From an uncultured Collinsella sp. (lineage in GTDB: Bacteria; Actinomycetota; Coriobacteriia; Coriobacteriales; Coriobacteriaceae), in NCBI GenBank assembly GCA_900541015.1, contig UQIB01000028.1, positions 1-28,798 on the forward strand: DNA of 28,798 nt. Direction: 5' to 3'. Shown here one piece after another: positions 6,798 to 13,710 of the stretch (position 1 is its first letter; each line of letters starts with the position of its first letter). The notes under the pieces are model-generated. The model saw nothing but the letters and a program-made list of their open reading frames with translations, was not told the DNA's origin and did no database searches. The position numbers were made by a program, and so were the translations under genes.

Positions 6798-8174
6798 CTA
6801 CTCCTCCACGGCCTGTGTGCCGGCGGCACGGGCCAAATCATCGATTGCCAGGGTGTCGGCGCCCAGGGCGCGATGACGGCCATCGAGCGCGGGCTCGCCC
6901 GCCTGCTCCACGGCCAGCGACTCGCCGGTACGCATATACCACGCGGCGCGACGACCCCAAACCAGCGCCTCGAGCAGGCTGTTTGATGCAAGGCGGTTCT
7001 TGCCGTGAACGCCGTTGCAAGCCGTCTCGCCCGCGGCGTAGAGCTCGAGCATCGAGGTGCGGCCGTCCTTGTCGACCCACACACCGCCCATAAAGTAGTG
7101 CTGCGTCGGCGTAACGGGAATGGGCTCGTCCAAGATGTCGCGGCCGTCCTCCAGGCAGCGCGCGCGAATGTTGGCAAAGTGCCCGGTCACCACATCGCGC
7201 TCAACGGGGGCAAAACTCAGCCACTCGTGCTCGATACCGTCCTGCTTCATCTGCTCGCGGATGGCGGCGGCGACCACATCGCGCGGCTGAAGCTCGTCGG
7301 TAAAGCGCTCACCGGCGGCGTTGAGCAAAATCGCGCCCTCGCCGCGGCAGCTCTCGCTGATCAGGAAGGTGCGGCCCGGCTGCGGCGAGAACAGTCCCGT
7401 GGGGTGAATCTGCACGTAGTCCAGATGCTCCATCTTAATGCCATGCTCCTGAGCGATGTAGCAGGCATCGCCCGTGAGTTGCGGGTAGTTGGTCGAATGG
7501 TCGTATACGCCGCCGATGCCGCCCGTTGCCCACAGCGTGTGACGGGCATGGATCTTAAACGGCTCGCCGGCATGCGCGCCCTCGGCGGCATTTACCAGCT
7601 CGTCGGCGGGACGAACCGAGTTGTTCTCGTCCACGGGAACGGCGGCGATACCGGTGCACACCGTGGCGCCGTCACGCTCGCCCGTCAGGATGTCGGTCAT
7701 GGCCACGTGCTCCAAAATCTGCACGTTATCCAGCTTGCGGACAGCCTGAAGCAGCTTGGTCGTAATCTCCTTGCCGGTGATATCGGCATGGAAGGCAATG
7801 CGCGGACGGCTGTGCGCGCCCTCGCGGGTAAAGTCGAGGCTGCCGTCGGCCTTGCGCTCAAAATCCACGCCCATCGCTAGCAGGTCGTTGATGACCGAAC
7901 GGCTCGAGCGGATCATGATATCGACGCTCTCGCGGCGGTTCTCGTAGTGGCCGGCGTGCATGGTGTCCTCAAAGAAGGCATCGTAGTCCGAGCCCTCGGG
8001 CAGCACGCAAATGCCGCCCTGCGCGAGCATCGAATCGCACTCGTCGACAGCGCCCTTGGAAAGCATGATCACGCGCGTGCTCGTCGGCAGATTGAGGGCA
8101 GCGTACAGGCCCGCCACGCCGCAGCCGGCAATGACGACGTCGCACTCCATGTCGGAGTATTGCTTGGTTTCCAC
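6798..8174 (-). CDS. nadB: L-aspartate oxidase (short form, GTG start)
   Basis: This FAD enzyme oxidises L-aspartate to iminoaspartate for quinolinate synthesis. The N terminus has the dinucleotide-binding motif DVVIAGCGVAGLYAALNL. Active-site and FAD regions of the fumarate-reductase/NadB family follow (MLAQGGICV, DAFFEDTMHAGHYEN, HARHTLWATGGIGG, VQIHPTG, SESCRGEGAILLN, PVTPTQHYFMGGV, GETACNGVHGKNRLASNSLLEALVWG). At 458 residues it is about 80 shorter than the 540-residue E. coli enzyme, because little of the C-terminal helical domain remains after the NRLASNSLLEA motif. I chose the GTG at 8174, with GGGAGAGGA before it, over an upstream in-frame ATG that lacks a site. Confidence 0.93.
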   Translation of the reverse strand: METKQYSDMECDVVIAGCGVAGLYAALNLPTSTRVIMLSKGAVDECDSMLAQGGICVLPEGSDYDAFFEDTMHAGHYENRRESVDIMIRSSRSVINDLLAMGVDFERKADGSLDFTREGAHSRPRIAFHADITGKEITTKLLQAVRKLDNVQILEHVAMTDILTGERDGATVCTGIAAVPVDENNSVRPADELVNAAEGAHAGEPFKIHARHTLWATGGIGGVYDHSTNYPQLTGDACYIAQEHGIKMEHLDYVQIHPTGLFSPQPGRTFLISESCRGEGAILLNAAGERFTDELQPRDVVAAAIREQMKQDGIEHEWLSFAPVERDVVTGHFANIRARCLEDGRDILDEPIPVTPTQHYFMGGVWVDKDGRTSMLELYAAGETACNGVHGKNRLASNSLLEALVWGRRAAWYMRTGESLAVEQAGEPALDGRHRALGADTLAIDDLARAAGTQAVEE

Positions 8175-8230
8175 AGGAATCCTCTCCCTTGTAATGTGAC
8201 ATAAGGGGCCGCCCCTCATGTCACGTTGTT

Positions 8231-9256
8231 TTAGCGCGCCGCGTACTCGAGCATGCGGTCGAGCGTAAGTTTGGCCTGGTCGGCGGCCTCGTCCGACACG
8301 CCGATCTGCACCTCGCCCTCACCCGTCTCCAGGCAGCGCACGAGCTTTTCGAGCGTGATGAGATCCATGTTGACGCAGGTGGGCTGCACCGCAGGGAAGT
8401 AGAACTTCTTGCCGGTGCCCTGGCAGCGGCGCTCGAGCTCGTAGAGCACGCCGCGGACCGTCACGATGATGAACTCACTCGCGTCCGACTCCTCGGCGTA
8501 CTTGATGATGCCGGCGGTGGAGCCGATGTAGTCGGCCTCGGCAAGGACGTCGGCCTTGCACTCTGGGTGCGCCAGTACGAGCGCGTCGGGATGCGCTTCC
8601 TGCGCGTCAACGATCTGCTCGACGGTGATGATGTGGTGGCGCGGGCAGTAGCCATTGTTGAGGATGACGTGCTTTTGCGGCACCTGCTCGGCTACGAAGC
8701 GGCCCAAGTTTTGGTCGGGAATGAACAGGACGTGCTGCTGCGGCAGCTCGGACACGATCTTGACGGCGTTGGAGCTGGTAACGCACACATCGCTCCAGCT
8801 CTTGATCTCAACCGTGGAGTTGACGTAGCAGACCACGGCAAGGTCGTCGCCGTACTCGGCGCGCGCCGCGTCGACCGTCTCGCGCTTGACCATATGAGCC
8901 ATGGGGCAGTCCGCGCCCGGCTCGGGCAGCAGCACGGTCTTGGTGGGGTTGAGCAGCTTGGCGCTCTCGCCCATAAACTCCACGCCGCACAGAACGATAG
9001 TCTGCTGCGGCAGGCTCTTGGCAAGCTTTGCCAGGTAGAAGCTGTCGCCGACGTAATCGGCAACGGCTTGGACCTCGGGCGCCACATAGTAGTGCGCCAA
9101 GATCACCGCGTCACGTTGGATTTTTAGTTGCTGAATGGCCTCGACGAGCTCTGCGGGCACCAATGCCGCGCGCTCCGTTGCCGTCGTTGCCGATGCCAGG
9201 CCGGCCGCGATATCGCGCGCAAGCTCCGACGCATCCATGTTCGCGCTCTGTGCCAT
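8231..9256 (-). CDS. nadA: Quinolinate synthase A
   Basis: This 341-residue [4Fe-4S] enzyme condenses iminoaspartate with dihydroxyacetone phosphate to quinolinate. Its cluster ligands are seen in VLCGVEFMGESAKLL, LAHPECKADVL and QPTCVNMDL; further signatures are LAHYYVAPEVQAVADYVGDS, VCYVNSTVEIK, FIPDQNLGRFV and NGYCPRHH. Length is typical. The frame can also begin at a TTG one codon earlier, but the ATG at 9256 has better spacing to AGAGAGGGG. It is the first gene of nadA-nadB-nadC-niaR, and its promoter is covered by a long palindrome. Confidence 0.96.
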   Translation of the reverse strand: MAQSANMDASELARDIAAGLASATTATERAALVPAELVEAIQQLKIQRDAVILAHYYVAPEVQAVADYVGDSFYLAKLAKSLPQQTIVLCGVEFMGESAKLLNPTKTVLLPEPGADCPMAHMVKRETVDAARAEYGDDLAVVCYVNSTVEIKSWSDVCVTSSNAVKIVSELPQQHVLFIPDQNLGRFVAEQVPQKHVILNNGYCPRHHIITVEQIVDAQEAHPDALVLAHPECKADVLAEADYIGSTAGIIKYAEESDASEFIIVTVRGVLYELERRCQGTGKKFYFPAVQPTCVNMDLITLEKLVRCLETGEGEVQIGVSDEAADQAKLTLDRMLEYAAR

Positions 9257-9291
9257 CAAGGCCCCTCTCTTTTGGCGAATCTTGGGGCTTT

Positions 9292-9341
9292 AGTATGACA
9301 CCTAGGTTTACAGCTGACAAGACAGCTGTAAACCTAGGTGT
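9292..9341 (-). promoter_or_regulatory. nadA promoter overlapped by a perfect palindrome, likely NiaR operator
   Basis: On the minus strand TTGTCA (9315-9320) and CATACT (9292-9297) are spaced by exactly 17 bp. A perfect inverted repeat with 19-nt arms (ACACCTAGGTTTACAGCTG at 9298-9316 and its complement at 9323-9341, 6-nt spacer) covers the spacer and -35 box. The repressor for such a site is encoded as the last gene of the same operon. NiaR sites in other bacteria are also palindromic; the assignment to NiaR is inference from position. Confidence 0.75.
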
Positions 9342-9548
9342 AAAGTTGGAATAAAGATTCAATCTTGGGGCGGGTCCATTTTCGAGCTGGCAAGCTGAGG
9401 ATAGTCGAGCTCTCGATAGCGCAGGAGGCATCTTTCGCCACCGCAATACCGCTTGGCGCGAGTTGCACGCCGTGGGGCGCAAACGGTCCGCACCCCCGCA
9501 AGCGGCGCGTACCCGATGTGGCAAAATCGAACTACTAAAGGGGGCCGA

Positions 9549-10271
9549 ATGCTCAAGATTATTGCCTGCGACGATGATGTCGCTTTTCTAGATAGACTGC
9601 ACCGGATGATCGACCGTTGGTCGACCGAGACGGGCACGGCGGTCGATGTTGCGCTCGTCACGCGCGGCGAGGACCTGCTGGCCCGCCATGCCGCATCGCG
9701 CGCCGACATCATTCTGCTCGACATGATCATGCCGCTCGTCAACGGCATGGACACCGCACGCGAACTGCGCCAGGCCGACACCGCCGTGCGCCTGGTGTTT
9801 CTCACCTCATCGCCCGAGTTTGCACTGGAGTCCTACGAGGTCCGCGCCTTCGACTACCTGCTCAAGCCCGTGACTTACGAACGCCTGGCGCAGTTACTTA
9901 ACGAGCTTTCGAGCATGCGCCCGGCGGCAACCGACGAGCTCGTGATCAAAACGTCCTTTGGCTACCACGCCCTGCGCCTGTCCGACATCGAATATGCCGA
10001 GGCGCGCAACAAGCACGTGGTCTTCCACCTGCGCGACGGACGCGATATCGAGGCACTCGAATCGTTCCGCAGCGTCGAGGACCGTTTGGCGCAAAATGCC
10101 ACCTTCTTTAAATGCCACCGTAGCTACCAGGTCAACTTGCGCAACATCGACCACTTCGATCGCACGGACATCGTCATGCGCTCCGGCGCGTGCATTCCGC
10201 TGTCGCGCAGTTGCAAGCAGGGATTCCAAGACGCCTACTTTGCGGTGCGCTTTGAGGGTGGAAGACACTGA
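9549..10271 (+). CDS. LytTR-family response regulator
   Basis: This 240-residue cytoplasmic regulator has a receiver domain (residues 1-120) with acidic pocket D8-D9-D10, phospho-acceptor D58 (IILLDMIMP) and Lys in FDYLLKPVTYERL. A LytTR DNA-binding domain follows (about 135-235; FYKCHRS-type motif seen as FFKCHRSYQVNLRNI). It resembles AgrA/VirR-type regulators of peptide-sensing or surface-adaptation systems. The start at 9549 is chosen because AAAGGGGG lies just upstream; the frame remains open for 32 more codons but without a site. Its TGA overlaps the next gene's ATG by 1 nt, marking an operon with the sensor genes. Confidence 0.92.
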   Translation: MLKIIACDDDVAFLDRLHRMIDRWSTETGTAVDVALVTRGEDLLARHAASRADIILLDMIMPLVNGMDTARELRQADTAVRLVFLTSSPEFALESYEVRAFDYLLKPVTYERLAQLLNELSSMRPAATDELVIKTSFGYHALRLSDIEYAEARNKHVVFHLRDGRDIEALESFRSVEDRLAQNATFFKCHRSYQVNLRNIDHFDRTDIVMRSGACIPLSRSCKQGFQDAYFAVRFEGGRH

Positions 10272-10933
10272 TGGTCTCCTCGGTCGAAATGATCCTTTGG
10301 GCAATCCACCACGCCACAACGCTACTCTTTGGCGTCTTTGCCTCGGCGGCGCTGTGCGGTATCGAAATCAATCGACGCCATGCGCTCGAGTTGGTGGGGG
10401 TCGGAGCCGCAACCGGCGCTGCCTTTTCGATTGCCAATGCCGTCGGCGGCGAGCTTTTCGCCCGCCAGGTATATCCGCTCGTCGTGCATCTGCCGCTCGT
10501 CATCTATTTGTGCGCGCGCTACCGCCTGAGCCCGCTGCTTGCCGTGCTCGGCATTACGAGTGCCTATCTGAGCTGCCAGTTCAGCAATTGGATGGGCATC
10601 GCCGCATTTGCCGCAACCGATTCTCAGATCGCGTACTATCTGGCGCGCATCGCGACCACGCTCGCCGTCTTTGCCGTCCTGTTGCATTGGGCCGGAGACA
10701 TCGGTCCGCGCTTGGCGATTAAAAGCACCACCGAGCTGGGCATCCTTTTAATCCTACCGCTCGTCTATTACGTCTTTGACTATGCCACCAACGTCTACAC
10801 CACGCTGTTCCACTCGGGCTCGGTGGTGACGGTTGAGTTTTTGGCATTTGCGCTCTGTGCCTTCTATCTTATGTTTCTTGCCGTTTACCTGCGCGAATAC
10901 GAAGAAAAGGAAACCGCCGAGCGAGAGCGCTGA
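10271..10933 (+). CDS. Membrane sensor part of an AgrC-like histidine kinase (ends at in-frame TGA)
   Basis: This 220-residue protein is a bundle of about seven transmembrane segments (roughly residues 7-27, 41-60, 68-84, 90-106, 124-143, 157-175, 187-208), followed by a charged stretch LREYEEKETAERER that looks like the start of the signalling helix of a GHKL histidine kinase. It stops at a TGA, and the very next codon is an ATG in the same frame that begins the kinase portion (10934-11548). Together the two parts would make a 425-residue sensor kinase of ordinary size. A single C-to-T change of an Arg CGA codon would explain the stop. Alternatively the two parts are made separately by termination-reinitiation. 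The input signal is unknown. Confidence 0.8.
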   Translation: MVSSVEMILWAIHHATTLLFGVFASAALCGIEINRRHALELVGVGAATGAAFSIANAVGGELFARQVYPLVVHLPLVIYLCARYRLSPLLAVLGITSAYLSCQFSNWMGIAAFAATDSQIAYYLARIATTLAVFAVLLHWAGDIGPRLAIKSTTELGILLILPLVYYVFDYATNVYTTLFHSGSVVTVEFLAFALCAFYLMFLAVYLREYEEKETAERER

Positions 10934-11548
10934 ATGCTCGAAACCCGCGACAGCGCCGCCATCAAAGAGCTCGAGGCTTGGCGTCAATCTGGGCGCGAGC
11001 TGTCGATTCTGCGCCACGACATGCGCCACTTCCTACGCGGCCTGGCCGCTTTAATTGAGGAGGGCCACACCGACGAGGCGCTCGATCGCATCGACGAACT
11101 CTGCGAAGCCGGCGACCGCACCGCCGTACGCCGCTTCTGCGCCAACGAGACCGCAAACATCGCGCTTTCGTCATTTAACTCGGATATCAATAGAAACGGC
11201 ATTACCGCCAACCTGCGCGCCGCCGTACCCGAAACCATCCACGTAGGTGACGCCGACCTGTTTAGCGTGCTCTCAAATGCCTTGGAAAACGCTATCACCG
11301 CCGCAAGCGCCGCACCCCAAGGAAAGCGATTCGTCGACCTTGACCTGCGATTAGAGGACGGCCAGCTGCTGCTGTTAGTTTCCAATACGTTTGACCGCGC
11401 GCCGCGCATGGTCGACGGCATGCCCGTGACCCGGCATGCGGGCCACGGCTTTGGCACCAGGAGCATCAAACTTGCCGTGGAGCGCATGAACGGCAACTGT
11501 CAGTTCCGCATTAACGGCGATCGGTTTGAGCTGCGCGCCGTGATGTAG
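10934..11548 (+). CDS. GHKL histidine kinase part, same frame as preceding membrane sensor
   Basis: This 204-residue protein carries the dimerisation/phospho-acceptor helix with ILRHDMRHFLRGL (H28 the likely site) and a GHKL ATPase domain: N box FSVLSNALENAITAA and a glycine-rich GHGFGTRSIKLAVERMNG. It lacks any membrane segment of its own. It begins on the codon directly after the TGA of the membrane sensor, in frame with it, with GCCGAGCGAGAG rather than a strong ribosome-binding site upstream. It would phosphorylate the LytTR regulator encoded at the front of the operon. If the TGA is a real nonsense mutation, this is the detached half of a broken kinase. Confidence 0.82.
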   Translation: MLETRDSAAIKELEAWRQSGRELSILRHDMRHFLRGLAALIEEGHTDEALDRIDELCEAGDRTAVRRFCANETANIALSSFNSDINRNGITANLRAAVPETIHVGDADLFSVLSNALENAITAASAAPQGKRFVDLDLRLEDGQLLLLVSNTFDRAPRMVDGMPVTRHAGHGFGTRSIKLAVERMNGNCQFRINGDRFELRAVM

Positions 11549-11566
11549 GGGCTGCCGCCAGCCTCG

Positions 11567-12142
11567 CTACAGCGGAGCGGCTGCCGGGGTCAGCTGCTTG
11601 ATGTATGCCCACATGCGCTGCTTGGCGGCTTTGTCAGTGAGTGCCGCCTCAAAGCCGTCGAGCGCGAGCACGCGGCGGCCCTGCACATGGGCGACCAAGC
11701 CGGGCTTGAGCATAGCGGTATCGAAGTCGTCGATTGCCACAAGCATGTCGGCATAGGTCTCGCGCATGGTATCGGCCGCGCGATCGTCCAGCAGCAAGAC
11801 CGCCTCGGGGTCCAAGGCCTCGAGCGCCTCGCGGAACAGCTCGCACGGTAGGCCCTCGCCTGTCGCGACCGCCCCGTCACCCACGCCGGCGACGCTTGCC
11901 AGCACGCAAAAATCCTCGGGCGCGTAGCCGATGGCCCCAAGCGCCTTGCGCAACGCCGCGCCATCCGGGCCGGCGGCAAGCTCGCCACCCGAACGCTCGG
12001 CCTCGTCCAAATCGCCTTTGACCAGCACGATCGGCGAGCACGCGTTGCCCGCAATACGCACGCCACGGACCGCGAGCGATGCGAGCTCCTGCTCGGTCGC
12101 CTGGGCGATGGCTTCTTTTTTCTGGCTTTGTGACGTGGGCAT
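11567..12142 (-). CDS. Unrecognised protein with faint uracil-DNA-glycosylase-like pattern
   Basis: This 191-residue, probably cytoplasmic protein has no signal peptide or membrane segment. I do not recognise its family. The order of its segments recalls the family 4/5 uracil-DNA-glycosylase fold: a first strand IVLVKGD, a loop then AALRKALGAIGYAPEDFCVLASV (like the GLLRRMLAAIG-ediYITNV region), a strand DPEAVLLLDDRAADTM (like PEVIVALG-A), and a late RVLALDGFEAALTDKAAKQRMWAYIKQL (like the region of the YHPS loop and final helix). The catalytic GE(A/P)P motif, iron-sulphur cysteines and YHPS loop are missing, so it would not be an active glycosylase. The start at 12142 has GGAGAG upstream; an upstream ATG overlaps the -10 box. 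It is convergent with the kinase gene and divergent from trxA. Confidence 0.7.
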   Translation of the reverse strand: MPTSQSQKKEAIAQATEQELASLAVRGVRIAGNACSPIVLVKGDLDEAERSGGELAAGPDGAALRKALGAIGYAPEDFCVLASVAGVGDGAVATGEGLPCELFREALEALDPEAVLLLDDRAADTMRETYADMLVAIDDFDTAMLKPGLVAHVQGRRVLALDGFEAALTDKAAKQRMWAYIKQLTPAAAPL

Positions 12143-12170
12143 GCGCTCTCCAATCGTTTGCGTGCCCACC

Positions 12171-12224
12171 ATTATATAAAAGAGCCGCCCGCGAGTGGTT
12201 GCTTTGCGGGCGGCTGGGTATAAG
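12171..12224. promoter_or_regulatory. Divergent promoter region with hairpin
   Basis: TATAAT on the minus strand (12171-12176) lies 29-34 bp before the 11567-12142 gene, and TATAAG on the plus strand (12219-12224) lies 55 bp before trxA. Between them is a perfect 10-bp GC-rich hairpin (AGCCGCCCGC at 12183-12192 with 12206-12215). Good -35 boxes are not apparent. On the minus strand the hairpin is followed by CTTTTAT, so it could also terminate an antisense transcript. Confidence 0.4.
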
Positions 12225-12278
12225 CACGGTCGTACTGAGTTTTACGCGGCCGAGCCGCGTCGCATTATGGAGGTCACC

Positions 12279-12599
12279 ATGGCTGACATTAATCAGATTA
12301 CCCCCGAGAACTTCGATTCCATCGTTAACGACAGCCTGCCCGTGCTGGTCGATTTTTGGGCACCGTGGTGCGGGCCCTGTCGATCCCTCTCGCCCATCGT
12401 TGACGAGGTTGCCGATGAGCTGGCGGGCAAGCTTGCCGTTGCCAAATGCAACGTCGACGACAACCAGGACCTGGCCATGAAGTATGGCGTCATGAGCATC
12501 CCCACGCTGATTGTGTTTAAGAACGGCGAGGAGATTGACCGCTCGGTTGGCGCTCTGCCCAAGGCGAGGCTGCAGGCGCTGCTGGAGAAGCATCTGTAA
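12279..12599 (+). CDS. trxA: Thioredoxin
   Basis: This 106-residue protein is a cytoplasmic disulphide reductase of normal thioredoxin length. It has the active site DFWAPWCGPC (C31 and C34), the buried acid D25, and the cis-proline in VMSIPTLIVFKNG. The ATG at 12279 is preceded by GGAGGTCACC; the longer open frame starting at 12195 lacks a site. It appears monocistronic, followed by a terminator hairpin at 12721. The thioredoxin reductase gene is not in the window. Confidence 0.96.
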   Translation: MADINQITPENFDSIVNDSLPVLVDFWAPWCGPCRSLSPIVDEVADELAGKLAVAKCNVDDNQDLAMKYGVMSIPTLIVFKNGEEIDRSVGALPKARLQALLEKHL

Positions 12600-12720
12600 T
12601 ACGCTTGTTACATGTTGCCGTCTGCCTGCCGTCCATGAGCGCTTTTACGCCGCTCGCCGGACTTCTGAATGCACCGAGTGCAACCACGGATAGTATGGTA
12701 GTCACAAACAGCCCCCAGTG

Positions 12721-12760
12721 AACGGGTGCGGGTCGCACAGACTCGTACCCGTTTTCTTAT
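12721..12760 (+). terminator. Putative intrinsic terminator after trxA
   Basis: AACGGGTGCG (12721-12730) pairs with CGTACCCGTT (12744-12753) with one G-T wobble, and is followed by TTCTTAT. It lies 120 bp past the trxA stop, so it ends either a long trxA 3' UTR or a short transcript of its own; the 231-bp gap to 12831 holds no other recognisable feature. Confidence 0.55.
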
Positions 12761-12830
12761 GCAGCTGCGCGCAGAGCGGGCGTAGTAAAATCTGAACCAC
12801 TGAACTGCCCCATACAAAAGGAGATTTCCC

Positions 12831-13079
12831 ATGCATGATGTTGGAATGAACATGAGCCAGCTTGCCATGAGCGTCAAGCAGGTCGACGACACCATCGAGC
12901 TCGCGCACGAGTGGAGCCATCAGCTGCTGCATGCGACCGAGAATTTTGACATGGAGCGCATCGGCGCCAAGCTCGAGGCCGCCATGGCCGCGCTCCACGA
13001 GGCGCATGACGCGCTCGAGGGCTACGAGGAAGCCATCGAGGCCGACCACAACTCCGTCGGCTCCGTGAAGCTGGTGTAA
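12831..13079 (+). CDS. Small His-rich helical protein linked to nikR
   Basis: I do not recognise this 82-residue protein. It is predicted to be all helical, acidic and cytoplasmic, with seven histidines: H2, H26, H30, H34, H56, H59 and H73. H26/H30/H34 are spaced so that they line one face of a helix, and H56/H59 sit on a second helix, a layout able to bind a metal. AAAAGGAG stands 8 nt before the ATG. Its stop codon is 1 bp before the nikR start, so the two are almost certainly co-transcribed. The context suggests a role in nickel handling or in tuning NikR, but this is inference. Confidence 0.85.
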   Translation: MHDVGMNMSQLAMSVKQVDDTIELAHEWSHQLLHATENFDMERIGAKLEAAMAALHEAHDALEGYEEAIEADHNSVGSVKLV

Positions 13080-13080
13080 G

Positions 13081-13593
13081 GTGGCCGAACACGAGCACTG
13101 TTGCGAGTACGAGCACGAGCATCCGCACGGGGCGGACGGTGACGCGGGCTGCCACTGTAGTGGCTCCGGCTCCGAGCTGGTCCGTTTTTCGGTTACCGCA
13201 CCCGACGACCTGCTGCGCCGTTTTGACGAGCAGATCGCGCGCCGCGGCGACGTGGCCAACCGCTCCGAGGCCGTGCGCGATTTGATTCGCGCCTCGATCG
13301 CCAAAGAGCAGATGCGCACGCCCGATGAGCACGTTATCGGGTCGCTCACCATGATCTACGACCATCACACCGGCGATCTGACGCGCCGCCTGGACGAGGT
13401 GCAGCACGACTACACCGACGAGATCGTATCGACGATGCACGTGCATTTGGATCACCACAACTGCTTGGAAATCCTGGCACTCAAGGGTCGCGGCGAGCGC
13501 GTCTACGAACTAGCCGACCGCCTGCTGGGCCTGCGCGGCGTTAAGCACGGCGAGCTCACGTGCGCCGCCACCAAGCAGAGCCTGGGGCTGTAG
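13081..13593 (+). CDS. nikR: Nickel-responsive regulator NikR with His/Cys-rich N-terminal extension
   Basis: This 170-residue repressor has a ribbon-helix-helix DNA-binding domain (residues about 33-75; LVRFSVTAPDDLLRRFDEQI) and a C-terminal ACT-like nickel-binding domain. The high-affinity nickel ligands are all present with correct spacing: H109, H120, H122 and C128, equal to H76, H87, H89 and C95 of E. coli NikR. Unusually, about 30 extra residues precede the RHH domain and hold six His and four Cys (H4, H6, C7, C8, H12, H14, H16, C24, H25, C26), a likely second metal site. Translation starts at GTG 1 bp after the upstream stop. It stands before hypF-hypC-hypD-hypE, linking nickel sensing to hydrogenase maturation. 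Confidence 0.93.
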   Translation: MAEHEHCCEYEHEHPHGADGDAGCHCSGSGSELVRFSVTAPDDLLRRFDEQIARRGDVANRSEAVRDLIRASIAKEQMRTPDEHVIGSLTMIYDHHTGDLTRRLDEVQHDYTDEIVSTMHVHLDHHNCLEILALKGRGERVYELADRLLGLRGVKHGELTCAATKQSLGL

Positions 13594-13622
13594 CGGGATT
13601 TCCCGCAGCGCACCTGCCAAAT

Positions 13623-13687
13623 AGGGACAGGTTTGTTTTGGCAGGTTTAGAAGTTTTACCTACCAAAATAAACCTGTCCCTTTTTGG
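13623..13687 (+). repeat. Element C hairpin between nikR and hypF
   Basis: A 24-nt arm at 13623-13646 (beginning AGGGACAGGTTT) pairs with 13658-13681, with two mismatches that are wobble-compatible on one or other strand, and is followed by five T. It can serve as terminator of nikR or attenuator before hypF. The right arm plus T-run (13661-13687) recurs with 26 of 27 bases at 21629-21655, also just before a start codon. Confidence 0.75.
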
Positions 13688-13710
13688 TCGGTTTTGATGA
13701 GGGGTGTCGC

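Noticed and set aside
12600..12830. NikR operator (GTATGA-N16-TCATAC) before the nikR operon
   Set aside because: No such dyad was found here or before hypF or hypC.
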